NCBI GenBank assembly: GCA_001871015.1
Contig: MNUO01000116.1
Span: 1 to 7,485, forward strand
DNA length: 7,485 nt
Origin: Candidatus Desantisbacteria bacterium CG1_02_38_46
GTDB taxonomy: Bacteria; Desantisbacteria; UBA1551; UBA1559
Reading direction: 5' to 3'
Position 1 is the first letter of the stretch, and each line of letters starts with the position of its first letter. The position numbers and the translations under genes were made by a program. Below, piece by piece: positions 1 to 4,775 of this stretch. Below the pieces are notes generated by a model. The model ran no database searches and was not told where the DNA came from. It was given only the letters and a program-made list of their open reading frames with translations.

Positions 1-485
1 TCAGGATTAAGTTTTATTGCTTTGGTATAGTTATCTATCGCCTTTTGGTATTCGCCTGATCTGCCATAAGCAACCCCGCGGTTGTAATAAGCCTCAGCAT
101 ATTTAGGATCTATTTCTATTGCTTTGGTAAAGTCATCTATCGCCTTTTGATATTCACCTGATCTGCCATAAGCAACCCCGCGGTTGTAATAAGCCTCAGC
201 ATATTTAGGATCTATTTCTATTGCTTTGGTAAAGTCATCTATTTCCTTTTGATATTCACCTAATTTGCCATAAACAACCCCGCGGCCGAAATAGGCAGGA
301 ACATATTCAGGATTAAGTTTTATTGCTTTGGTAAAGTCATCTATCGCCTTCTGATGTTCGCCCAATAAGACATAAGCATACCCGCGGTTGAAGTAATCAA
401 TTGCTAAAGTAGGGGAATCCACGGCGTAGATGTTGACACAAAAAATAAACGATACAATTATTGTTACTAACACTTTTTTAATCAT
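1..485 (-). CDS. Exported TPR-repeat protein (3' end outside window)
   Basis: The ATG at 485 opens a frame of 161 codons that leaves the window without a stop, so only the N-terminal part is present. An AAAGGAG ribosome site at 494-500, 8 bases upstream, fixes the start. Residues 1-21 form a signal peptide (MIKKVLVTIIVSFIFCVNIYA), with likely cleavage after NIYA. Tetratricopeptide repeats of 34 residues follow, with the pattern 'AYxxRGxxYGxxGEYQKAIDDFTKAIxIDPxY'. About four are visible, near residues 26-60, 61-95, 96-129 and 130-161. TPR domains are protein-protein interaction scaffolds; no catalytic domain is visible. The protein is inferred to act in the periplasm or outside the cell. Its partner and function are unknown. 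The family assignment is secure, the role is not. Confidence 0.9.
   Translation of the reverse strand, partial: MIKKVLVTIIVSFIFCVNIYAVDSPTLAIDYFNRGYAYVLLGEHQKAIDDFTKAIKLNPEYVPAYFGRGVVYGKLGEYQKEIDDFTKAIEIDPKYAEAYYNRGVAYGRSGEYQKAIDDFTKAIEIDPKYAEAYYNRGVAYGRSGEYQKAIDNYTKAIKLNP
39..344. repeat. 102-bp tandem repeats encoding TPR units
   Basis: The TPR coding sequence is a tandem array with a period of 102 bases (34 codons). Units 39-140 and 141-242 differ at only two positions (48/150 and 54/156), and the next unit (243-344) is clearly diverged. The near-identity extends to silent positions. This indicates a recent duplication or gene conversion of one repeat rather than protein-level conservation alone. 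Confidence 0.9.
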
Positions 486-503
486 TTGAAAATCTCCTTT
501 CCC

Positions 504-552
504 CTCGGGAATCCCTTTTTTCAAGGGATACTAAACCCTTGACCTACCCGAG
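504..552 (-). promoter_or_regulatory. Nested inverted repeats in the TPR gene leader
   Basis: CTCGGG (504-509) and CCCGAG (547-552) are inverted copies. They enclose a 7-bp hairpin, ATCCCTT (511-517) and AAGGGAT (523-529), with a 5-base loop. The outer arm ends three bases before the ribosome site of the TPR gene. An alternative pairing of AAGGG (523-527) with CCCTT (536-540) is possible, so the leader RNA could switch between two folds. The inverted repeats are seen directly; any role in controlling translation is inference. Confidence 0.5.
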
Positions 553-586
553 AAAACGCGTCTATGGGCGTCTGTAGGGGTGGGTG
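539..586 (-). promoter_or_regulatory. Shared upstream element, copy A (before TPR gene)
   Basis: Read on the minus strand, this 48-base stretch aligns without gaps to 2543-2496 upstream of the HEAT gene, with 30 of 48 positions identical. Conserved blocks are ACCCC-Y-ACA, two CGC cores exactly 10 bases apart (570-568 and 560-558), TTTTC, and a terminal GGTCAA. In this copy GCGTCT is repeated directly on the plus strand at 558-563 and 568-573. It ends 53 bases before the TPR start codon. Direct half-sites one helical turn apart suit a DNA-binding regulator, but a diverged dispersed repeat is also possible. Confidence 0.45.
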
Positions 587-659
587 AAAAAATATCCCCC
601 ATTATTGAAAGGAGGCTTACCTGACGCAGCATTGGCTGGCCAGAAAAAAACACCCACCC
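578..659. repeat. Inverted repeat GGGTGGGTG / CACCCACCC
   Basis: A perfect 9-bp inverted repeat at 578-586 and 651-659 brackets 64 bases between the 41-aa gene and the shared upstream element. The inner arm is part of that element. The enclosed stretch also holds the palindrome CTGGCCAG (636-643) and an AAAGGAGG-like string on the plus strand that precedes no credible ORF. In RNA from the minus strand the arms could close a long hairpin just after the 41-aa gene. There is no typical terminator U-run. Confidence 0.4.
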
Positions 660-666
660 TTGATTG

Positions 667-792
667 CTATTTCTTCTTTTTCTTCCTGCCGCCTTTGGCC
701 ATTTTGGCGCGGCATAAGTTGCCTTTTCCGTCTACATAATACATATAACCCTTTTCTCTTTTGACTGCGTTTCTCATAATGATTTCGCCCAT
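667..792 (-). CDS. 41-aa basic conserved-looking small protein
   Basis: The ATG at 792 sits 5 bases after a strong AAAGGAGG ribosome site (798-805) and runs 41 codons to TAG at 667-669. The protein starts MGEIIMRNAVKREKGYMYYV. A DGKGN turn, the segment LCRAKMAKGGR and a C-terminal run of five lysines follow. The two short hydrophobic stretches around DGKGN look like a beta hairpin. The basic tail suggests contact with nucleic acid or another anionic partner. There is one cysteine, so no zinc site is visible. It starts 36 bases after the HEAT gene stop and is probably cotranscribed with it. The pattern GYxYYVDGxGNxC reminds me of a recurrent family of tiny hypothetical proteins in candidate phyla, but I cannot confirm this. 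No function is assigned. Confidence 0.75.
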   Translation of the reverse strand: MGEIIMRNAVKREKGYMYYVDGKGNLCRAKMAKGGRKKKKK

Positions 793-828
793 GGGGGCCT
801 CCTTTCGGATGGTTATTTTATTTTTTTC

Positions 829-2427
829 TTATTTGGACTTAATTTTTTCTATTGTTTCTTTAGCAACTGCTCTTACCATTTCATCAGGATCATTTTCCAT
901 AACATAAATTAATGCTTCTAATGTGGCTGGGTCTTTGATTTCTCCGAGAATAGAGGCTGCGCAGTATCTGATATGTTTATTCCCATTCTTTAGTGCATTA
1001 ACTAATAATGGAATTCCAGATTTATCGCCGAATTTGCTTAGGGATAGAGCTGCGCCGCATCTGACAAACACATCCCCGTCTTTTAATGCTTCTATTAGTG
1101 CGGGTATTGCAGATTTATCACCGCTATCACCAAGAACCATGGCTGCTTCTGCTCTATAGGCCGCATCTTCATCTTTTAATGCCGCAATTATTATAAGGAT
1201 CCCGGATTTATCACCAAGTTTGCCAAGAGCTATGGCTGCGGACCACCAGACGACCAAGTCATCTTTATTTTTTAATACGTCAATTAGTGCAGGCACTGCA
1301 GATTTGTCGCCGATGTTGCCGAGGGCTTTGACTACAGAGTATCTGACCCAGCTGTTTCCATCTTTTAATGCTTCTATTAGTGCGGGGATTGCGTGTTTGT
1401 TTTTGAGCTTACCAAGGGCTGATGCTGCATCTCCTCTAACATACGGAATCTCATCTTTTAACAATTCAATTAAAGCAAACACTGCGGGTTGATCGCCAAT
1501 GTTGCCAAGAGCCCTGGCTGCTCGGCTTCTGACATCCGAACTCTCATCTTTTAATAATTCAATTAAAGCAAACACTGCGAGATAATCGTCAATGTTGCCA
1601 AGGGCTGATGCTGCATCGCCTCTAACATCCGGGCTTTCATCCTTTAATGCTTTCCTTAAAGCAGGGGCTGCGGATTTAGCACGTAACACATTAAGGCTAT
1701 ATGCTACATAGGATCTAACATCTGAACTTTCATCATCTTTTAATGCTTTAATTAGGGCCGGGATAACAGAGGTTGTATCACCAATCACTACAAGGGCCCA
1801 TGCTGCGTCACATCTAACATCTGAATTACCATCGTTTTTTAGTGCTTTTATCAGCGAGGGAATGGCGAATTTGTCTTTGATTTCACCAAGACCCCTAGCT
1901 GCCCAACTTCTGACATCCGAACTCTCATCTTTTAATGCTTCAATTTTCTTTTGGATTTCTGGTGAAATTTGTACTTTCTCTGTAAGATTTTTAATGGAGG
2001 CGATTAAAGCATCTTCTTTATCCCCAGGACATTTTTCAATTTCTGCTTTTTCGATTTTACCGGATTCAACATCAATAATTTTTAAGGTTATAAGATAGGT
2101 AGCCCCAACTTTTCCTATTGAGCCAGCGAGCATCTTTCGTACGCCGAGAAGTTGTCCCACTTGAACAACACATTCATTACTGGTGCAACCTGACATCTGG
2201 AAATTTTGCTCTTTAAGAATTTGCTCCATATTCTCGCGGGTGACAAGTGTGAACTTTTGGGTATTGACGAGATGGGTACGAAGACAGTCAGAAAGTATCC
2301 TGCTAACACTCTGGGAAACACCTTCTTCGGCTTGCAAATCCATTACCGCGGCTGTGGTCTTGGGTTCTTGGGCGGATAAGGTTGCTGCAAACAATCCTAA
2401 AACTACGGTTAAAATTAAGAATTTCAT
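829..2427 (-). CDS. Exported protein: CsgG-like domain plus HEAT repeats
   Basis: This 532-aa protein starts at ATG 2427, behind AAAGGAGG (2438-2445). A TTG in frame at 2448 lies upstream, but using it would translate the ribosome site itself as KGG, so it is rejected. Residues 1-19 are a signal peptide ending LSA. Residues about 24-150 resemble the CsgG-like nucleotide-fold domain found in many exported bacterial proteins; they contain 'SGCTSNECVVQVGQLLGV' with a cysteine pair at 81 and 86. From about residue 162 to the end there are eleven HEAT (PBS-lyase-type) repeats of about 31 residues plus a partial one, with the pattern 'IxALKDxxxDVRxxAAxALGxIGDKSAIPAL'. HEAT solenoids bind other proteins. 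The likely location is the periplasm or cell envelope; the partner is unknown. No lipobox is seen. It lies between the restriction-modification operon and the 41-aa gene. Confidence 0.92.
   Translation of the reverse strand: MKFLILTVVLGLFAATLSAQEPKTTAAVMDLQAEEGVSQSVSRILSDCLRTHLVNTQKFTLVTRENMEQILKEQNFQMSGCTSNECVVQVGQLLGVRKMLAGSIGKVGATYLITLKIIDVESGKIEKAEIEKCPGDKEDALIASIKNLTEKVQISPEIQKKIEALKDESSDVRSWAARGLGEIKDKFAIPSLIKALKNDGNSDVRCDAAWALVVIGDTTSVIPALIKALKDDESSDVRSYVAYSLNVLRAKSAAPALRKALKDESPDVRGDAASALGNIDDYLAVFALIELLKDESSDVRSRAARALGNIGDQPAVFALIELLKDEIPYVRGDAASALGKLKNKHAIPALIEALKDGNSWVRYSVVKALGNIGDKSAVPALIDVLKNKDDLVVWWSAAIALGKLGDKSGILIIIAALKDEDAAYRAEAAMVLGDSGDKSAIPALIEALKDGDVFVRCGAALSLSKFGDKSGIPLLVNALKNGNKHIRYCAASILGEIKDPATLEALIYVMENDPDEMVRAVAKETIEKIKSK
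1404..1620. repeat. Near-identical HEAT-coding DNA repeats (93/186 bp)
   Basis: Several HEAT units are unusually alike at the DNA level. Positions 1449-1486 and 1542-1579 match at 37 of 38 bases, 93 bases (31 codons) apart. The string CCAAGGGCTGATGCTGCATC recurs at 1412 and 1598, exactly 186 bases (two units) apart. This points to internal duplication of one- and two-repeat blocks, or conversion between them. Neighbouring units in the same gene are clearly more diverged. Confidence 0.8.
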
Positions 2428-2495
2428 AAAATAATTACCTCCTTTCAAAAGAAATTTGGCGAGGGGAAAAATTAAATTAAGGGGGTGTTAAGGTA

Positions 2496-2543
2496 TTGAC
2501 CCCTTCAGGAAAATGCGCCAGAATGCGAATGTGGGGGTCGGTT
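2496..2543 (-). promoter_or_regulatory. Shared upstream element, copy B (before HEAT gene)
   Basis: This is the partner of the element at 539-586, read on the minus strand, with CGC cores at 2527-2525 and 2517-2515, then TTTTC and GGTCAA (2501-2496). On the plus strand AATGCG is repeated at 2512-2517 and 2522-2527, a 10-base period. GACCCC (2498-2503) and GGGGTC (2534-2539) form an inverted repeat around the cores. The element begins within the stop codon of the nuclease gene and ends 68 bases before the HEAT start. No consensus sigma70 boxes are visible in this gap, so the HEAT promoter, if any, is unrecognised. Confidence 0.45.
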
Positions 2544-3246
2544 ATTTTACTTTTTCTAAAATTGTATCTACTAATTTAGTAGGTTCAACTAAATATTTAT
2601 CAAATTCCCTAACATTTCTTTCGGTAATACCGATTTGATATTCAATGCCCCCACGGTGTTGATGACTTATTTCTGAGTGATTTTTTACTTCGTCATTTGA
2701 TAACACCCAATAGCAGATTCTGTCTGTCCACACTCCAATAAGTATAAAGACATCGCATATGTCAAGTTTAATTTGTTGCATGTTTATCCAAAATGGTTTT
2801 TCACTTTTATATGGGATTGCTTTGGATGTTACAGCGCCCCTCTCTTTTGTTTTTGTTGCCCTTCCTGCTTTTACTTCTATTTTTATTCCATTTAGCCACA
2901 AATCATATTCACCATCATATTTAGGGTCAAGTTTTTTGCTAGGCTCTTTAAATCTCTGGTCTATACCTATTAAATGCTCTTTACACCATATATCACCAAA
3001 AACACGAGGCGCCAACCCATAAAGTTCTAGATACTGATTAGACCCAACATAATTATCCCTTAATTTTTTGTACTCATCAAAAGAAATTACCCCCCTATTT
3101 AAAAAAAATGCTATTCTATGTTCATACTCATTAAAGGGGAAAGCAGATTTAATGCTTGACAATGCAGCATTAAGTAAATTTTGATTTTCCTGTTTTAATC
3201 GTTTGGTCCAACTTAAAAGATGTTGATCCAATTCGTCTATGTCCAT
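2542..3246 (-). CDS. Type II restriction endonuclease, PD-(D/E)XK fold
   Basis: This 234-aa protein starts at ATG 3246 (MDIDELDQ). The start is set by AAAGGAG (3252-3258), five bases upstream, which overlaps the methylase stop codon. An in-frame ATG at 3321 would extend it by 25 codons into the methylase gene and is less likely. The nuclease call rests on the stretch D111-G-E-Y-D115 followed nine residues later by E124-V-K126, the acidic plus E-x-K signature of PD-(D/E)XK nucleases, then 'FWINMQQIKLDICDVFIL' (residues 152-169), typical of the core helix and strand. The partner is the upstream DNA methyltransferase; together they would cleave foreign DNA lacking the methyl mark. I do not recognise the subfamily or the recognition sequence. 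The function is inferred from motif plus gene context. Confidence 0.78.
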   Translation of the reverse strand: MDIDELDQHLLSWTKRLKQENQNLLNAALSSIKSAFPFNEYEHRIAFFLNRGVISFDEYKKLRDNYVGSNQYLELYGLAPRVFGDIWCKEHLIGIDQRFKEPSKKLDPKYDGEYDLWLNGIKIEVKAGRATKTKERGAVTSKAIPYKSEKPFWINMQQIKLDICDVFILIGVWTDRICYWVLSNDEVKNHSEISHQHRGGIEYQIGITERNVREFDKYLVEPTKLVDTILEKVK

Positions 3247-3250
3247 TTTT

Positions 3251-3258
3251 GCTCCTTT
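3251..3258 (-). promoter_or_regulatory. Nuclease ribosome site overlapping methylase stop
   Basis: AAAGGAGC on the minus strand contains part of the methylase TAA (3257-3259) and sits four to five bases before the nuclease ATG at 3246. This supports the shorter nuclease start. It suggests that ribosomes finishing the methylase reinitiate on the nuclease, which keeps nuclease synthesis dependent on methylase synthesis. Confidence 0.75.
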
Positions 3259-4288
3259 AAAAATTGGGTAATAGCGGGTAGGAATACCCCCTATCTTCTT
3301 TAAAAGTTTCTCGTTTTTCATATTCCACTTTCGGTTTTATTTCAATTTCAGGAAAGGGAGTTTTAAATTGCCACCCGGTTTTTCCTGTTTGTCTAAAATG
3401 CTCTAATCTCCTTATTGAAACTTCGGCGAAAATGGGGTCAATATCAATTGTAAAACATCGTCTTTTTAATTTTTCAGCAGCAAGTAAAGTGGTGCCGGCA
3501 TGAGCAAAAAAATCTACCACCAAATCATCTTTCCGCGAACTAGCCGATATAATTCTCTCTATCGCTTTTAATGGTTTTTGTGCATAGCAACCCGGGACAT
3601 TTTCCTCCATTCTATAAAATACCTGTTGAATGTCAACCCATACATTACCTGCCCTTATGTTTGGTGATTTACTACGCTCTAAATTTTCAGTTCTTTCACC
3701 ATTAACTTCTTTGTAATATCCTCTTAAAATTTTTGGAATGTCAGTATATTCAGCTTCTATATTAAACCCAGGATTACCTCTGGCGTAATAAAGAAGTTCT
3801 TGTCTAACCGCCATCCAATTTTTTTGTGTACCATATCCACGTTGATTTCTCATAGTGATAAAACTTCTTGTTTTTAGTTCATTAAACTCTCTCATCATAA
3901 TCATAAAATCCGGGAGTGGTTGGAATCCTTCGTTTTGGTCGGCCCCTAACCAAATATAAAAATGGGCGTTGTCTTTTAATGCCTTTATTGTGTTCTCTAC
4001 CCATTTTTTACTCCACTCTATATATTTTTCTAATGAAATTTTACTTAAATTATGAGTATTGTTATTACCCACAACAACATTATAGGGTGGGTCTTGGATT
4101 GCTAACACAGATTTATTATTAACCATTAATTTTAAAATATCTTTTTCATTAGTAGCGTCAAGACAACCTATCTTATGTTTGTGTAAAGGGTCTTCCCATA
4201 TTTCGTCTGGTTTCAAACGACAAAAAGGTAAAAGTAGTTTTCTTACTTTATCGTCCCCATCAATTCTTGGTAATTTTTCTCTCCCCAT
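3257..4288 (-). CDS. Site-specific DNA methyltransferase (beta class, N6-A or N4-C)
   Basis: This 343-aa protein uses S-adenosylmethionine to methylate an exocyclic amino group of adenine (or cytosine) in a specific DNA sequence, protecting the host from the partner nuclease. Catalytic motif IV is DPPY at residues 66-69. The AdoMet-binding motif I lies C-terminal, DFFAHAGTT at 259-267, followed by 'RRCFTIDIDPIFAEV'. The order DPPY, target recognition region (about 75-255), then motif I defines the beta class. DPPY favours N6-adenine. Motif I is a variant of the usual DPFxGSGTT. The start at ATG 4288 has a weak GGGGGGA site close upstream. The downstream nuclease begins 10 bases after the stop, so the two are translationally coupled. 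A near-perfect promoter lies about 50 bases upstream. No controller (C) protein gene is visible. Confidence 0.93.
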   Translation of the reverse strand: MGREKLPRIDGDDKVRKLLLPFCRLKPDEIWEDPLHKHKIGCLDATNEKDILKLMVNNKSVLAIQDPPYNVVVGNNNTHNLSKISLEKYIEWSKKWVENTIKALKDNAHFYIWLGADQNEGFQPLPDFMIMMREFNELKTRSFITMRNQRGYGTQKNWMAVRQELLYYARGNPGFNIEAEYTDIPKILRGYYKEVNGERTENLERSKSPNIRAGNVWVDIQQVFYRMEENVPGCYAQKPLKAIERIISASSRKDDLVVDFFAHAGTTLLAAEKLKRRCFTIDIDPIFAEVSIRRLEHFRQTGKTGWQFKTPFPEIEIKPKVEYEKRETFKEDRGYSYPLLPNF

Positions 4289-4343
4289 GTTCCCCCCGAA
4301 TAATTCTTAAATACTACCTTTCGGCTCTATGGTCGTTATCATC

Positions 4344-4372
4344 ATTATAGCACGCAATATATAGTTTGTCAA
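4344..4372 (-). promoter_or_regulatory. Consensus sigma70 promoter of the restriction-modification operon
   Basis: On the minus strand the -35 box TTGACA (4367-4372) and the -10 box TATAAT (4344-4349) are both perfect and separated by exactly 17 bases. Transcription should start near 4337, giving a leader of about 49 bases to the methylase ATG at 4288. It is the strongest-looking promoter in the window. Confidence 0.88.
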
Positions 4373-4387
4373 GCCAGAATTAGAAAT

Positions 4388-4404
4388 TTTTGTCGGCGAT
4401 AAAA
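4388..4404. promoter_or_regulatory. Operator-like 17-mer, copy 1
   Basis: TTTTGTCGGCGATAAAA on the plus strand is an imperfect palindrome: seven of eight arm pairs match around a central base. It ends 15 bases upstream of the -35 box of the restriction-modification promoter, so its centre is near -59. Two further copies lie in the same intergenic region. Seen in sequence; function as a binding site is inferred. Confidence 0.45.
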
Positions 4405-4409
4405 TTTAA

Positions 4410-4425
4410 TTTCCACTCGTGGAAA
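4410..4425 (-). terminator. Possible hairpin terminator
   Basis: TTTCCAC and GTGGAAA form a perfect 7-bp inverted repeat around a 2-base centre. On the minus strand it is followed by ATTAAATTTT, which is T-rich but not a clean U-run. It lies downstream of the candidate small gene and upstream of the restriction-modification promoter, a sensible place to stop read-through. The stem has only four G-C pairs. Confidence 0.35.
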
Positions 4426-4467
4426 ATCAAAACAGGGGGGTATAAAACCCGTTTAAGCTAAAATTTA

Positions 4468-4485
4468 CCGACGAGAACTCGTCGG
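4468..4485 (-). terminator. Perfect 18-bp palindromic hairpin CCGACGAG..CTCGTCGG
   Basis: Two 8-base arms (4468-4475 and 4478-4485) are exact reverse complements around AA. On the minus strand the hairpin lies 26 bases after the stop of the candidate 38-aa gene and is followed by TAAATTTTAG, so it may end that transcript. The arms also contain CCGACGA, the core of the 17-bp operator-like motif nearby, so a double protein-binding site is an alternative. Confidence 0.45.
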
Positions 4486-4511
4486 AGATCTTTGAAAAAT
4501 TTAAGGTCTTC

Positions 4512-4628
4512 CTACACTGGCTGTTTTGCAAAAATCTTAATCCTGTGAGCATACTCTGGACAGCCAACCTTGTAAGCAACATTAGCTACCAGATGCATAG
4601 AGATAAGACATTTAGCCACATGGGCCAT
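4512..4628 (-). CDS. Candidate 38-aa small protein
   Basis: An ATG at 4628 opens 38 codons to TAG at 4512-4514. The product begins MAHVAKCLISMHLVANVAYK and ends KIFAKQPV, with two cysteines (7, 23) and a basic C-terminus. No domain or signal peptide is recognised; the first 19 residues are mildly hydrophobic. Support comes from the unit around it: a good promoter at 4683-4711, an AGGAGG at 4642-4647 and a hairpin at 4468-4485 downstream. A weakness is the 13-base gap between AGGAGG and this ATG. A closer ATG (4633) in another frame gives only 15 codons. Alternatives are a leader peptide or a small regulatory RNA. No homologue is recognised. Confidence 0.42.
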   Translation of the reverse strand: MAHVAKCLISMHLVANVAYKVGCPEYAHRIKIFAKQPV

Positions 4629-4641
4629 GACATTCTTTTTA

Positions 4642-4647
4642 CCTCCT
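4642..4647 (-). promoter_or_regulatory. AGGAGG ribosome site before the small gene
   Basis: A full AGGAGG on the minus strand lies about 30 bases inside the predicted transcript. It sits 8 bases before an ATG opening a 15-codon frame and 13 bases before the ATG of the 38-codon frame. The frame actually used is therefore uncertain, and the two frames overlap. Confidence 0.5.
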
Positions 4648-4682
4648 GTTTCTGGTATTCTTCCTACAAAACTACTACTTTC

Positions 4683-4711
4683 ATCATACCATAAAACAGA
4701 AGAAAAAGCAA
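4683..4711 (-). promoter_or_regulatory. Extended -10 sigma70 promoter of the small gene
   Basis: On the minus strand the -35 box TTGCTT (4706-4711) is followed after exactly 17 bases by the -10 box TATGAT (4683-4688). TGG stands directly before the -10 box, giving an extended -10. Transcription should begin near 4676. The only thing downstream before the restriction-modification promoter is the candidate 38-aa gene, so the promoter argues for a product there. Confidence 0.7.
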
Positions 4712-4724
4712 GTTATAAAACCTA

Positions 4725-4741
4725 TTTTGCCGACGATAAAA
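4725..4741. promoter_or_regulatory. Operator-like 17-mer, copy 2
   Basis: TTTTGCCGACGATAAAA matches copy 1 at 15 of 17 bases. It ends 13 bases upstream of the -35 box of the small-gene promoter, centred near -57. Its position relative to its promoter is almost the same as that of copy 1, which suggests a common regulator. Confidence 0.45.
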
Positions 4742-4775
4742 GACTTATTTTGTCAAAGAATACCTAATATAGATT

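Noticed and set aside
539-640. Minus-strand 34-codon frame crossing the shared element (from an ATG near 632)
   Set aside because: It has no ribosome site at proper spacing. The frame is explained by the conserved DNA element, and the second copy of the element does not preserve the same reading.
811-830. GGTTATTTTA shared by 811-820 and 2540-2549
   Set aside because: The second copy is inside the end of the nuclease coding region and the first is a T-rich gap. The match is short and probably chance.
923-2434. Several plus-strand frames opposite the HEAT gene
   Set aside because: They mirror the repeat periodicity of the real gene on the other strand. They have no ribosome sites and no recognisable domain.
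2428-2448. Upstream TTG start for the HEAT protein
   Set aside because: It would translate the AAAGGAGG site itself. The ATG at 2427 follows that site at normal spacing and opens directly into a signal peptide.
2496-2543. Integron attC-like site in the shared element
   Set aside because: The inverted GACCCC/GGGGTC pair suggested it, but neither end shows the GTTRRRY / RYYYAAC core pair, and no integrase is present.
3247-3321. Longer nuclease start at 3321
   Set aside because: The extension lies wholly inside the methylase gene, and the ATG at 3246 has a much better ribosome site.
4508-4668. Nine-base direct repeat CTTCCTACA at 4508 and 4660 as an insertion-element target duplication
   Set aside because: There are no terminal inverted repeats next to it and no transposase. 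The octamer also occurs in a nearby array, so a regulatory or compositional cause is more likely.
4446-4693. Plus-strand open frame through the candidate small gene
   Set aside because: There is no ATG until 4594, no ribosome site and no promoter. The minus strand has all three.
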